A stretch of 64,000 nucleotides of DNA, taken from the NCBI GenBank assembly GCA_948474755.1, contig CAOLHI010001039.1, positions 310,001 through 374,000 of the forward strand, in the 5' to 3' direction. Positions 1 through 12,289 of this stretch are shown piece by piece. The first letter of the stretch is position 1, and every line of letters starts with the position of its first letter. The notes under the pieces were generated by a model. The model made no database searches. It saw only the letters and a list, made by a program, of their open reading frames with translations, and was not told the origin of the DNA. This DNA comes from Ctenosaura bakeri. Taxonomy: Eukaryota > Chordata > Lepidosauria > Squamata > Iguanidae. A program made the translations under genes and the position numbers.

Positions 1-87
1 TGGCCTCAGTAAACTACAAACCCCAGAATCCCACAGGATGTTGAAAGTGGAATAATAGCACTATAACAGTGTAGGGTGGAAACGGCC
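1..87. mobile_element. MITE family A, right part, cut by the window start
   Basis: The end reads TGTAGGGTGGAAACGGCC and is preceded by a block with AATAATAGCACTATAACAG. The same terminal sequence occurs in the complete copy at 27450-27651. Only the right half is inside the window. The family is non-autonomous with inverted ends of the type GGCCATTTCCACAC. The 3-bp target duplication seen elsewhere suggests PIF-Harbinger-like mobilisation, which is inference. Confidence 0.6.
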
Positions 88-1073
88 TGAGACTGATGTT
101 ACAATGGTAAATAACACTGGAGAATATAAAACATAATTTAATCAGGAATTTAATTTTAAATTTTAAAAAAAATCACCACCTTTATTTATTTCTTTTCTTC
201 TCTTTCTCCCCAGAAGGTGATTTCCAACATGAAAACAAGCACAATATAGATAAAAGGTGTTATGATGTTATCTACTCTGGGTAATAATTGCTTGTTCAAA
301 GCAAGAAGCTGGAAGGCAGTTTGAGATTGCAAATGAGCCCCAGCAGTGTGCTTCCTTCGAAATTCTGTGGGTGGACAGTTCCTAATGCTAATACATTTTT
401 AAAAATTAAAAATTATGAATTATTTAAATACAATACATTATATAAGTAAATGCTGTTGAAATCTTCCAGCAGTTATAGCTACGATTAGCTCATGAGAACG
501 AGGAGAATAATGAAAATATTGTTCCACCAACACTAGCTGAACCACCAACATTCACATATGCTATTAAAAGAGTCCATGCAGTGCTGTTACCGGTTGATTC
601 TATAGCAGTTATTGTAACAGTTCTGGATTAAATTTCATTTTTTTTCCTTATACAACATTCTAGCATGTGATATGAAAAAGCCAGTCTAGGAACAGAAGGG
701 CACCTTTGGAACCAACCTATTATGTAAAAGCAGTCTTTTTTTTTCCTTAGGAGGTGGAGAAAATTTGAATTTAAAGAACAATTTGAAGATCTATCCACAC
801 TACAGGGCTAATCTAGCAACTTTCATAAACTGAAAATCTCCTACTGGTTTCAGTGAGCACTTGTATTGAGTGCAAAAAGAAATTTCACTCAAGGTTGGTT
901 ACAATTCACACCTAGCCAGTTTTGTTCCAGATGATCATTAAAAGAAACATGAGGCCCTGTCAGGAAAGGGACATTATCTTCATGATAAAACAGTCAACTT
1001 TTTCCATGCTAAAATACAAATTGCTAATCTTAATACATAATTAATTTTGAAATGCCTTGGTCAAGATCCTACA

Positions 1074-2066
1074 TCATAGAATCATAGAATCATCAATATG
1101 TAGAGTTGGACGAGACCACACGAGCCATCCAGTCCAACCTCCTGCCATGCAGGAACACCCTCAAAGCACTCCCGACAGATGGCCATCAAGCATCTGCTTA
1201 AAAACCTCCAAGGAAGGAGCCTCCACTACACTCCGAGGCAGCAGATTCCACTGCCGGACAGCCCTGACTGTCAGGAAGTTCTTCCTGAGGTTCAGGTGGA
1301 ATCTCCTTTCCTGCAGCTTGAATCCATTGCTCCTTGTCCTGGTCTCTGGAGCAGCAGAAAACAAGTCCTCTCCTTCCTCTTTGTGGCATCCCTTCAAATA
1401 TTTAAATATGGCTATCATGTCCCCTCTTAACCTTCTCTTCTGCAGACTAAACAGACCCAGCTCTCTAAGTCTATCCTCATAGGGCATGGCTTCCAGGCCT
1501 CTCACCATTTTGGTTGCTCTCCTTTGGATTTGCTCCAGCTTGACCATGTCCTTCTTGAATTGGGGTGCCCAGAACTGGACACAGTATTCAAGATGGGGTC
1601 TAACCAAAGCAGAGTAGAGTGGTACCAGTACCTCCCTCGATCTAGACACCATACTCCTATTGATGCAGCCAAGAATTGCATTGGCTTTCTTGGCTGCCGC
1701 ATCACACTGCTGACTCATGTTCAGCTTGTGGTCTATGAAGACTCCTAGATCCTTTTCACATGTACTGCTATCCAGTCACGTGTCCCCCATCCTATATTTC
1801 TGTATTCCATTTTTTCTACCTAAGTGTAGGATCTTACACTGTTGAATTTCATTTTGTTCGCCTTGGCCCAGCTCTCCAATCTATCCAGGTCATTTTGAAT
1901 TTTGATCCTGTCCTCTGGCATATTAGCAACCCCTCCCAATATGGTGTCACCTGCAAATTTGATGAACATGCCCTCTATTCCTTCATCCGAGTCATTGATA
2001 AAAATATTGAACAGCACTGGGCCCAGGACAGAACCCTGTGGCACCCCGCTAGTCACTTCTCTCCAG
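1074..2066 (-). mobile_element. CR1 LINE, 5'-truncated, degraded ORF2 and 3' end
   Basis: On the minus strand the 3' terminus carries the octamer-like CR1 ending (two ATTCTATG units at 1074-1090). The coding remnant 1161-1718 reads as the C-terminal part of a CR1 ORF2: [18 protein letters not shown], then [24 protein letters not shown] sequence, then [20 protein letters not shown]. Upstream, 1820-2056 holds a reverse-transcriptase segment with [19 protein letters not shown] and the catalytic box changed from FADD to FAGD. The two parts are out of register, so the element is dead. About 1 kb of a roughly 4-kb family remains, the usual result of 5' truncation during target-primed reverse transcription. 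Confidence 0.9.
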
Positions 2067-3138
2067 GATGAAAATCATGCCTATATGATAAATCTGCCCT
2101 CACATACTTATGCAGTGCTTGCACTATGCCATCTTTCTGTTGAATACCAATATTATGCAAATATTTTTGCCAGTGTTCCTGTTTGTTGTCCCATTGTGTC
2201 AAGGGGGAAGTATAGTGACTGTTTCTGCAATCACAGTGAATGAAATGGTATTAAGAAGGCACCATCCAAGAATATGTTACTGCATGACTGAAAACCTGTC
2301 AGTCCCAGCTCAAGCAGATCTGTTATATCATTGAGTAGCTGGTTGGTGCATATGCAAATCCAATTTAGTTGAGTGGCTCTATTCTGATTGGGACTAACAA
2401 CAGGATCTAAGCCCATGTGAAATGGTTATACTTGTGCAACTCCATTTATGCAACCACGAACTATGTCCATTACACAGTGACCACAACAGTACATCTATAG
2501 ATGTAAGAGGATTTACAGAGATGTATAACACTGGTGGGACTTCAGCCTTTATTTTATCCTATGGAAGATCTGGATTCTCTATATAGAACAATGTATGCAG
2601 ATCAAAGGTTTGGTCTTCCCATTCCTGTGACTATAGATTCCTGAATTTCATTTTCTCTTGTCCTACTTTTCTACATAAAATTAAACTCAGATGAGAGGAA
2701 GAATATTATATTAATATAAGTAAAATTACAACAAAACAGTAGCAATAAAATAAATTAAAAACGGCACAAAGAATTTATTAATCCAGTGCCTGCCTGAATA
2801 CAAAAATCTTTACAGTCCATCCAAAAGCATGAATGGAATGAGTTTGTTGGATTACTTGGAATTATTTTTTCCCCTAAAATTTAATTTTCTTTCTTTCAAA
2901 ATCTCAGATGACTAATAGTGGCTTAGAGTCTATGAGGCACAGCCTTAAAAACAGCTCATAGATTCACCTCTTCTGCAAGCCTCCATCTGCATTAGTACTG
3001 TGCAACACAAATGGAACCTCCATCTCCAGGCAAGCTTTAAAGGGGATCAGCTTGTCTACAAGGTTGGGATAAGCAACTGTAATTGGAACACATGGCCTTT
3101 TTTTTATCGAGCTCTACCCCACCAATGCAGGTATGACA

Positions 3139-3237
3139 ATCATCATCATCATCATCATCATCTTCATCATCTTTATTTGTACCCCACTTTTTTTTCCAGG
3201 GTTGAGACTCAAAGAGGCTTACAGATTAAAAAAGGCA
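3139..3237 (-). mobile_element. L2-type LINE 3' tail with (ATG)n end
   Basis: Read on the minus strand, the tail has the TAAGCCTCTTTGAGTCTCAA ... GGGGTACAAATAAAGATGATG form typical of L2-like 3' ends, finishing in an imperfect (ATG)n microsatellite at 3139-3172. It is the only L2-type tail in this window on the minus strand. Confidence 0.6.
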
Positions 3238-3317
3238 TGTAAACGCAAGCAAAAAGATTAAGTATAGATCACTCAGCCAGAAATGAATACAATAAACAGA
3301 GTTTGTGTCTGTGCTAA

Positions 3318-3795
3318 AGATGGTAAGAATATTTGAAAATATTTGCAAAATGGTTGAAAACCTTTTTTTCTTTTCTTTTAGTGTTGAGAAAGCCTAACAA
3401 TAAGAACTGATGAGAATTTTTACAGTTTGGGAATTATTCTACACAAAATTTTATCCTGGTTGTTTTGTGCAGAAAACAATATTTATATGCGTATTTCTTG
3501 CACACAAAATTCTGTTAATTGTGGCTTCATTCATGTAAAATTCACATACAGTTGATTTGCTTGGAAAACAGCAGCTTCTGTGCAGGAAACTAAGAAAATG
3601 CAATTTCCTGTGCATCAAATCCTTTTTCTTGTCCAAAACAGTCACTTGCGAATTTTGTGCAGACTAAGATCCAAACTGTGAACAAGCTTTAAAAACTGCA
3701 TGGTTTTCAAAGACTTTCTTGCAGCAGGAGGAAAATTGTTAAAACCAGTTCTTGCTTCCATCAGTGAAAAATTTAGTAAATAAGTACATCCCTAG
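3318..3795 (-). repeat. Unassigned dispersed repeat 'TAGGGATGTA', copy 1
   Basis: On the minus strand it starts CTAGGGATGTACTTATTTAC and ends near AATATTCTTACCATC. Inside are repeated TTTTCTGCACAAAA / CCTGCACAGAA motifs. The same order of landmarks is seen at 9082-9458, 23901-24287 and 40265-40824. Landmarks in order: TAGGGATGTA start, the GTGCAGAA cluster, GATTCTTCTCATCA, then AAATATTCTTTCCAT end. No ORF and no obvious terminal inverted repeats. I do not recognise the family. Confidence 0.6.
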
Positions 3796-4042
3796 TTTGC
3801 AGATGGCACAATTTCCGATGAAGATTGGAGAACAGTGGCACTGGGTGACTTACATGCGAGTAGGATGGTGCATCTTTTTCTGATTTTAGTCAAAACATTA
3901 CAGGAATTTATCCAAGGTGTGGAACAGTCCCCAAATTTCTAGCTTTGTAGGGAATGAGAGTGACAATCACTCACATCTATTTCTTGTTTGTACCCCCTTG
4001 ATAACTTAGCCTGTCTCTATTTTTTTTCAGGGGTGCCTAAAC

Positions 4043-4165
4043 TTTATTTCTACATGTTCAATTGATGCTTTAATTTACTGCAGTGCTACAAATTTGGAGA
4101 CTGAAGAAAGATTGTATAGAGTGCAGCATTCTTATTTGGGAAGGGATGCACACATTTGCCCTCTC
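4043..4165 (+). repeat. Unassigned repeat pair, copy 1
   Basis: This block resembles 34455-34582 in the same orientation. Shared landmarks are ATTTCTAnATGnTCAATTGA, CTACAAATTTGGAGACTGAAG versus TATAAATTTGGGGGCTGAAG, ATTCTTATTTGGG, and a final TTTGCCCTCTCC versus TTTGTCCCTTCTCC. No coding potential. The class is unknown. Confidence 0.4.
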
Positions 4166-5099
4166 CCCATAACTACCCCTCTGGAGGAAGCTGAAAAAGC
4201 CAAGGCAAAGGAAGCAGAATAGCATTTAGATCTATGTAGTGTGAGTAAGTGTATGTTGACGCACCATTTTGTTTTAAATGTACTCTGCTTTTGGACTGGG
4301 GTAAGACATTTGGAAAGTGCTATGAGCAAGAAAAAAGAAAGAAACTGGAAATAAGAATAAAAAGTGGAGAGCAGCAGCAGCCACACTTAACTATGTAAAA
4401 AAAGTAGGACAGCAACTCCAGGAAACAAAAGTTTAAACAGAAGAGCTAAGGTGGTGGTGGGGATTGTAATGACAGTGGTTAGGGAAGGTGCTCAACCTAT
4501 TTCCCATTAACTTTCCCATCCTCAAAATCTGCCAGATATCTGATTAGGGGGGAAAAAAAGTTGTTTATATATTGGAAAAGTGCAGTGGGGAGCTCTGTGG
4601 GGTGTAACTTCAGAGCCAAGGAGTGGGCAGCCATGAGGAGAGGACTTCACTGCATATCACACTTCTGCTGTATTTTATAGCTGCTGGATGATGCTTTTCA
4701 TTTGAAAAACACATTTGGGGCTTCATTAGTTTGCCTGTCAAATAACTTCCCCCTATTCTGATGAGCTTTAAAGGAAGACGTTCAACGTTAATATACTTTG
4801 GATTTCATCCAAAATTATCTTGGCCTGATTTCCCAGGCTTTGATCAGCTATCTTGTTCATCTGTACTCCAGAAACACAAAATAAATATAGAGATTAGGCC
4901 AGGAGTTAACACAGCGTGTTCTCTGAGGATTATTTTTCTTTTCCTTTCACATGGCAAACAAGCACTAACTTGGCTGTAGATGCACTGGCAGATGATGGCA
5001 TGGCTTGTGTCTAATGTCCCTGTTTGTTATTGCTCTACAGCCACCCTTTAATGCCATTAACTACTGCATCATGCCTCAGTTCCAGCAGCTACTGAACAC

Positions 5100-5345
5100 C
5101 CCCCTCCATGTTCCAATTGCTGTCACTATAGCTTGTGAGGGAAAGAAGAGCAGAAAGTCACAGCTCCATTATGCCTTGGCAAGCTGGTGAGAACCTCTTG
5201 CTCCATTTCAAATGCCACTAGCGTGGCCTGGGATGGAGAGAAGAAGAGCCAGGTAGAGTTTCATCATGCCTTATCCCTAGAAGCTGATTAGAACCTCTCC
5301 CTCCATTCTGACTAACATTGCTGTGGCTTCTGAGGAGGAAGGACA
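5100..5345 (+). repeat. Tandem repeat, ~102-bp unit, about 2.4 copies
   Basis: Successive units are recognised by GAGGGAAAGAAGAGCAG / GGAGAGAAGAAGAGCCAG, then CTCCATTATGCCTT / TTTCATCATGCCTT, then GAGAACCTCTTGCTCCATT / TAGAACCTCTCCCTCCATT. A third, partial unit starts at about 5316 (GCTGTGGCTTCTGAGGAGGAAGGACAGCAG). It lies about 100 bp upstream of an L2-type tail in the same orientation and may be the internal repeat of that element. Confidence 0.6.
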
Positions 5346-5447
5346 GCAGCTAGGAACCGCTGAACTTCCTTCTTACCCCACCATCCCCTTTTTCTCTGTG
5401 TCTTATTTAGACTGTAAAACTGAAGGCAGAGAACTGTCAAACTAACT

Positions 5448-5524
5448 AATTGTAAGTCACTCTGGAAAACTTTGTGGTTGAAGGAGAGGGTATAAATTGT
5501 CTAAATAAATAAATAAATAAATAA
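5448..5524 (+). mobile_element. L2-type LINE/SINE 3' tail with (AAAT)n
   Basis: AATTGTAAGTCACTCTGGAA ... GAGAGGGTATAAATTG followed by (AAAT)n at 5501-5524, the usual ending of an L2-like retroposon. Plus strand, antisense to GUCY1A2. Confidence 0.6.
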
Positions 5525-6217
5525 GCTGCTGGTTAACTATGCAAAATTGGTAGGAGCAAACTACCTTACTATCCACTCTGTCACACTACTATAATCATAA
5601 CAGACATTTTTGCCACGCTAGGGTCTATACTCATTGATGATATTTCCCCTGAAGTCATGTATTTATTCTGTTTTATTATCGATATCCACAAAATATCCAT
5701 TTACTTTAGGAGGACAAATGAATGCTCCTTGAGTCAAGGCCCTATATGAGCTCAGAACATTTTTATCTCCCTTGCTCAAAAGTGCACCTAGTCAAGTTGT
5801 TGCTGATTTGAAGAATGTCTGAACTGAAATCCAATGTCTAATCTCAATTAGAGTAGATCTACTGAATCAATGGGATATACATAAGTGTTGGTTTACCATT
5901 TAGCAATTAAGTCTGTGAGGTGTGTTTTGGCTTGTACTAGCAACCATTTTTAGGTCTTGGATCACAGCTCTTTCTTAGCCACTGCACTACCACTGTATGT
6001 ATCAGTTCAAACAACTCTACACAGATCTTGAGTGTATTTCACACAGGCAACAAGCTTGTGTACACTTATTTTAGACAAGATACCATTGAGTTTAATGGAA
6101 ATTATTTTCTTGCAAGGCTAGCTCCAGGTTCAACATGATGCCTGGCAATGTACTATCTACTGAGATTGCCAAAACTGCAGGTATCACTGAGGACAGAAAC
6201 AACAGCACACTCTAGAG

Positions 6218-6585
6218 CAAGAGTAGAAAAGGTGTGGCCCCTGTACCCCACTTTTGTAGCCCCTAATGTCCCCCATTACTGCAAAACAATATAAGAAAAT
6301 CTTTTGAGGCATTTTTTGCCCTAAAATTGGTCAGGAAACAAAAACCTGCAAAATAAACCTGCAAAAATATTCCCACTGCCCCAACACACACAGAGAACCC
6401 TGTCCTACTGTCAAACACCTCCATTTTCCTTTGTAGTCACTTTCACAATTGCGATGGAGAGGGGCATATCCATTTCCTGTTACCATCTTGAGAAGGTCTG
6501 CAGAAGAAAATGAGAGTATCTGAGCTTGCTGGTGGTGGGGCTGCAGCAAAATTAGTCCCTAGGCCTTACCTGGTTGCCCACCCTG
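6218..6585. mobile_element. Non-autonomous hAT element with perfect 8-bp target duplication
   Basis: The element is 368 bp. It starts CAAGAGTAGAAAAGGTGTGG and ends CCTGGTTGCCCACCCTG, diverged versions of the common hAT end CAGGGGTGGGCAAC. Both sides carry the identical octamer CTCTAGAG (6210-6217 and 6586-6593), which fits the hAT target preference nTCTAGAn. It has no transposase ORF, so it depends on an autonomous partner. G-to-A and C-to-T changes in the ends suggest it is old. Confidence 0.8.
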
Positions 6586-7462
6586 CTCTAGAGTTTACAA
6601 CAGGGTGGGAAAAATGGTTCTGGGGTTGCAGGTCGCCCCCAAAGCTCTTTTCTCCAGATTCCCAGGACCACTCTTTTTTTGTCCCCCTCCCCAAAAGTGA
6701 ATTGTCTCTTATGGTACTGTCAGAAAATGACAATTCATCTTTGGCAGAACCCTGAAGAGTACTAGGGATCAAAAAAAAACCTGCCCCCTGTAACCACTAC
6801 AGTTGCCCCCCTACCCACAGCCTATAAGGTGCCCAGCATGTCAGGTCTCATCTAAGTGCCCTCAGTAGCACTGAACTGAGACGACTACAATTTCAGTATA
6901 AAGAAAAAAATTCCTAGGCTTGTATCTTTTTAATTTAGTCAATCCGCTTACATTTAAATTGCTTGATTCTAAAGAGACTGTCAAGTTTATTGACCTCAAT
7001 GCTGTAGCTAAAACAAAAAAGCCGTCATCATTTTCTCCTTTGGCTCTGTTCTCAGAGCTGTCTGCTATCACCATTAAAAGAAAAATCGCCACTCAAATGA
7101 AAAATAGGCAGCATAAATTTTCGACTAGCAGGGGTTGTGTACTTTAAGTTAGGGGAGCAAAATACACAAGAGAAGGAAACTCTGTATGGAGTTTCTGCAT
7201 CATTACTTCATTCTTTTTCTTGGGATTGCTGTTGCACTGGGTTCTTTGATGTTACATGAAACTTGAAGTCTTCACTCCTAAGACACTCCTGCATACTGAG
7301 GGACATAACTAGACTGGAGTGTACTTCCGCAAGATGCTGGAGCATCAGAGCATCTTTCATTAGGTAGAATAAAACTGCCTCATGCTGGCTGCCTCTAGCC
7401 ATTTGTTCCTTTTGGAAGACGGAATGGTGTATTCTAGGCTACCTGTCCTGTGCTCCCTAAGG

Positions 7463-7718
7463 ATTATCTGCATTGTACTGTTATTTCACTTTGACTCAAT
7501 CTAATTACCTTGGCCCTATCCTACAGAGTCCTGAGATACGTAGGTTGGTGAGGTACTTCAAACTTTTTGCTATAGAGTCCTAGTTCTGCAGTTCAAAGGA
7601 ATGCATCAGCATTCTGGCAGAGAATTCAAAGTACCCCATCAATTTACAAACTCCAGGGTTGTGTAGCATGGAGCCACAGCAATTAAAGAGGTACAAAACT
7701 GTCCTTTCTGTGAAGAGC
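7463..7718. mobile_element. MITE family A, diverged copy
   Basis: The order of landmarks matches the other family A copies: ATTGTACTGTTATTTCACTT, CCTTGGCCCTATCCTACAGA, TTGGTGAGGTACTTC, CATGGAGCCACAGCAATTAA, then GAGGTACAAAACTG. The terminal repeats are eroded and no target duplication is readable. Confidence 0.5.
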
Positions 7719-9081
7719 AGATACACCATAACCTAGTTTGGGGCTCCCAGGTACAATGGAGGATGTGTCCCACCAGTAGCACTGCAGTAAGAGTCATCTG
7801 CCATTCTAGTTGTGAAACAGAAAGGTGCCACCTTGTCCCTCACTTCTGACAGGTCTGACTTGCCAGCACCTTTAGTCTTGTTTCTGCAGACTTTGCTGAT
7901 ACAGACCACACTTGTTGTTTAAGGGAACAAGATGGCTCTGTGTTCTCCCTCTTTATATCTGTGTGTTTGTAATGTCAAGAAATAGTCTTCAGAGTATGCA
8001 TATTGAATGTTTCCCACAGAGACTAGGAAGATAATTGCATTATCTGTACTTTCTTTAGATAAATTTATTATGATCATAGACCAGCCTCTACAGTTACAAA
8101 ATAAATAACCATAAATTACAGGTACAGGAATATTTTAAAGACACATGCGCACAGAAACGTAGCTGTCTTTAATGAAATAAGACTAGTAAAAGTAAAACTG
8201 TCAGTCTAGTGCTATGCTTGTTGCTCAGAAAGAGGTCCACTACCAGTACCCAGTTTCTCTGTAGTAGATTTGGTTTGCTGATCTGTTTCCCTATCATAAT
8301 TCATAGCTCGTCATAGCCATTCATCTGTGTGTGTGTGTGTGGCGCTACTGTTCTCTGCTTTCTTCTACATCCTTACTGGCAACCTATTTTGCCCTAAGAC
8401 AGAGTCACTCAAATACAAAAATCCATTGAAATGTATTTAGGAAAATGAATTATCCCTCTGCATCTTCTAACTTTTGAATGGTTCAGGGCAGGTTTAGACC
8501 CACAATACAGAATCCAAATTGAATCAGGAATTGTTAAGGCAATCCTATACATGCCTACTTGGAACCAAGTCTATGTTTGGTGGGGCTTAGTCATGGCAGA
8601 ATCCTTGACAAGTGCCCACAGCTTAGTGTTAAGAATGCATGCTTTGTACCAAAAACCAGATTCATATTGTTGGCATCTGGAACCTTCCCAGGATAATTCA
8701 ACCTCCCATGTTACTCATACTAACCTTAAACTAGCCATGGTGAAGCAAAAAATTTTTTGAAAAGGAAATGTAGGAGAGAAACTATTCGGGCCTTTGAGAA
8801 ACTGAGTGCTGAACAGCATGAGTGCTGCACCTAGCAGTTCTGTGTATGGATGTCATGTACATGACGCAGCCTCAACTTCATGCATTCTGTTTGAATGTCT
8901 GTAGGGAGAGAGGCATCACACATACTGCAAGAATAGATAGATTGGGCTTTTGGGGAGGGACACATGGCCCCTGTTAATAACCTCTACTATAAACACTGCT
9001 GAAAGGTGCTCCAATGGATACATCTGTATACAGGGCAACTTTCTAAGTTTTTTTGTTTTTTAAATGCACACAATTCACACA

Positions 9082-9458
9082 TAGGGATGTAATTCTTCAC
9101 TAAATTTCTCCCTGAAGGAATAAAGAGTAATTTTAGTAATTTTCATTCCAATGCAAAAAAAGTTTTCAAAAACCACAGAGTTTTTGAAGACTATTTGTAA
9201 TCCTAGATTTATTCTGTGCAAAATTTGCATGTGATTTTTTTAAAAAAATGTTTTTATTTCTGCATAGAAAGAGCATTTTTGGCACAGAAGGTGCTGTTTC
9301 CTGTGCAGAAAATGCTGTTCTCTGCCCAAAATAACCACATCTGAAGCTTGTGCAGAATAAGTCCTGATCGTGAGTCCAGGATTCTTCTCATCACGATGTC
9401 TTGACACTTGAATTTTTTTTTTACCATTTTTTGAACATTTTAAAATATTCTTTCCATC
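9082..9458 (+). repeat. Unassigned dispersed repeat 'TAGGGATGTA', copy 2
   Basis: Starts TAGGGATGTAATTCTTCAC and ends AAAATATTCTTTCCATC. The middle has several CTGTGCAGAAAATGCTGTT-like motifs and CCAGGATTCTTCTCATCACG near the end. This is the cleanest single copy for defining the family; it is about 377 bp. No ORF. Confidence 0.65.
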
Positions 9459-10370
9459 TTTATTCACATAGCAGGACAATTAAACAATGAAGGTTGTCCT
9501 TAATCTTATACTCTGGACCACAAAATTTAAGATGATATTTTATATTTTTCTCTTCTTCCTCTGTTTCATTTTTTAGGAATGTGTAGGAAAGTGACCCCAA
9601 AATGACTTGACAGAATGCATTTTGGAATGTAGGAATGCTCAGACATGAGTCTGACAAATGTGAACAGCAGAGACAGATCCTGGGAACTGTGCTCAGCATC
9701 TGGCACCAGTGGCAGACATCAGTCTAATTTTAGACCATAGCAATGTTTAGTGATTTACATGTTTTCAAAACTACAAGAAAGGGAAAGTGACATGAGAAGT
9801 AAGCATCCCTTACACATTTTTGGCAACAATTTTCCCATGGGTCTTGCAGGGTCTGAACTATTGTTCAGAATGCATCAGGCTATAAGCCTGCAATAAATAT
9901 GTCTCTATCAGACCCCGAAAGGCAGGGGCTTGGTTCTAGGGCAAGGGGAATGGAATCATAACAACAACAACAAAATCATTTTCTATTAGCCCAAACTCAC
10001 GACAAACCCTATTAGACTTTTCCTCATTTCAGAGTCTTGTCATTGCAAATTGACAATATGATCAGAGTGCATGAAGCAAAAGCCCCCATGCTGGCTGTGC
10101 CGTATCTCAGCTGGGATGTAAGCTGCATAACTAACAAGGGGAACTGGGTGCCTGGAATTAAGAAATGCTGAATGTAAAGACAGATTGCATTAAAATGAAG
10201 GTTCCCTCTAGGACATACACTAGGGAGTAAATTCAGTGTGAAAAATATGTGGAATATACAAACTGCTTCCTTCCTTGCTTTGGTACATAGAAACTGTCTC
10301 TTTGTAGAGTGAAAACACCCTGAGAATGCCAATCCATTGGTTCACTTAATTGCAAGGTAAAAACCGATGA

Positions 10371-10451
10371 CCCTCCAGTTTTGGTTGACTATATCTCCTA
10401 GCATTCATCTTCATTGGGTGCTGGGAGTTACAGTCCAACAACACCTAGAGG
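10371..10451. mobile_element. Short fold-back MITE
   Basis: An 81-bp inverted-repeat unit. The left arm CCCTCCAGTTTTGGTTGACT pairs imperfectly with the right end (AGTCCAACAACACCTAGAGG), and the subterminal CTCCTAGCATTC pairs with GGTGCTGGGAG. No target duplication is evident. Confidence 0.5.
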
Positions 10452-12049
10452 ATTACACAATTGGCTTCCATGCACTGCTGGTTTGCATCTGGATTGCAAG
10501 AGCAGCAATACCACCTTACAAATATTTGAAAAAAAATGAAGTAGATTACTGATGGAGGTTTATGGATAAAGGCTGGTTCTGGTAAGACCATTGCCTAGCC
10601 CACACAATGGATCTTGGTGAAAGACATAAATGCTCAGTCACAGCACATACTGTTTCACTGCTGCCCCACAAAGCACCAGTACCAGCTTTGATAGCAGACA
10701 TATACAGGAAACTAAACATGAAATAGGTGTATACACTGAAAGTTATGCCAGCTCTGACAAAGGATAAAAATCCAGCCCACACCAGCTCACTAGTGATCGT
10801 GTGATAGGGATAGAAAGAATATTCAATGACTCAAGGAAAAAAATGAGAAAGGAGCTTCTTGAGTGTCCAGAAACCTAGATGAGAAGAATCTTCCTCAAGC
10901 CTCTTTCTCATTTTTCCAGTCCTCAAACAGACTTGAAGACTAAATTCCCAAGCACTTTAGCCCAGACTCACCCTTTTCCACCACCCCTAGACATTCAGTG
11001 GCTAGCAGGACGGTGGGGATAGATGAGCAAAGAGGATTGCTGTCAATATAGCCCAACCACCATGATCATATGGGAGGCCCTTAAGGGCTCCTGGATTGGT
11101 GTGTGCTGGCTGTGAGGAGCAGTATTCCTCCTTCAGTTGCTGCCCATCCCCCTCACCTGCCCAGCCACTACGTGGCCATGTGGGTGGGGATGGCAGGAAA
11201 GAGTAGCTGATCAAGCCTTGTACAGCTGATGAATGAACTTCCTTGCTCAGTCATTCACTTCTTCCCTCTAGCCACATGTGTGGCATTCTAGAGAGAAGAG
11301 GCAAAGGAGCCAAGCAAGAAGGATCACCCATTTCTAGTTGGCAATGGGCAACAGAAACTGAGCAATGATGCTCCCAAGCTATAGTTGGCAACCGGTGAGC
11401 CTCCCCACTTGGATGCTCCTTCAGCCAATTACTCCATGAGGGGAGGGCAGGAAAGAGGTGAGTCTGCTGAGAGAGACTTTCTTCCCTCTGTGAGACAACT
11501 TGACAAAGTGTCGTTTTTCAAGACATTCATGTAGCACATAGAAAATTACTTATTCTCCTCTGTGGGAACAAATAAGTTAAACAAACACACCCTTACTGTA
11601 TGTGAATTCACAGCAACCACTAAACTGATTTTAAAAAAAGGGTGGGCTGGAGGTCCACCTCGGCACTGACAACTGATATGGGGCAGGTCTGTTTAAACAG
11701 GTAACTGGTGGACCAAAGTCAAAACTCCCTTCTCCAAGCACACTGTGGAGGCACCTGCACACCCCACCAGTACTTTTGACTGGCTGGTACAGATGTGTGT
11801 TCCCAGCAGGCAGCACAGCCATGCCAGAAACAGAAATGTTTACCGTAGTTATTCAAAATGGCTGCCAGCCCCCTACTTCCAGATTTATTCCTGAGATTTC
11901 CAGTAAATTGGGTATCCAGGCTTGTTGGGATTTTTTGACAAAACTTTTTAAAACAATAACAATTCAATTCTATTTTTTTAAAAAACAAACTTCTTCTTAA
12001 AAATGGTTCATAATTCTTTGTATTCTGTTAAATAGGATTAATATATTTT

Positions 12050-12285
12050 TGGCACTGCAATCTCCACAGACTATTCTCAAGGCACCAGATTGGATCTGAC
12101 CTTGGAAACTAAATAGGGTCTGCCTTGGTTAATTCTTGGATGGGAGACCAAGGGAAAGGAGGGAACTGACAAAGCCACCTTTGAATATTCCTTGCCTAAG
12201 AAAACCCTATGAAATTCATAGGGTTGCTATATGTCAACAGATGACTTGACATACACACACACACAACAACAACAACACAAGAGTT
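12050..12285 (+). mobile_element. 5S-rRNA-derived SINE
   Basis: The head from about 12075 to 12155 follows a 5S rRNA gene: AGATTGGATCTGACC, then AACTAAATAGGGTC, then TTGGTTAATTCTTGGATGGG and AGACC. The body carries GAAAACCCTATGAAATTCAT and a tail GACTTGACATACACACAC with (AAC)n. The same body and tail follow a tRNA-like head in the next element, so two different RNA-polymerase-III heads share one 3' module. Confidence 0.75.
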
Positions 12286-12289
12286 TGTC

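Noticed and set aside
6602..6830. Second hAT element starting CAGGGTGGGAAAAATGG
   Set aside because: No matching right end or target duplication was found. It may be only a truncated relative of the element next to it.
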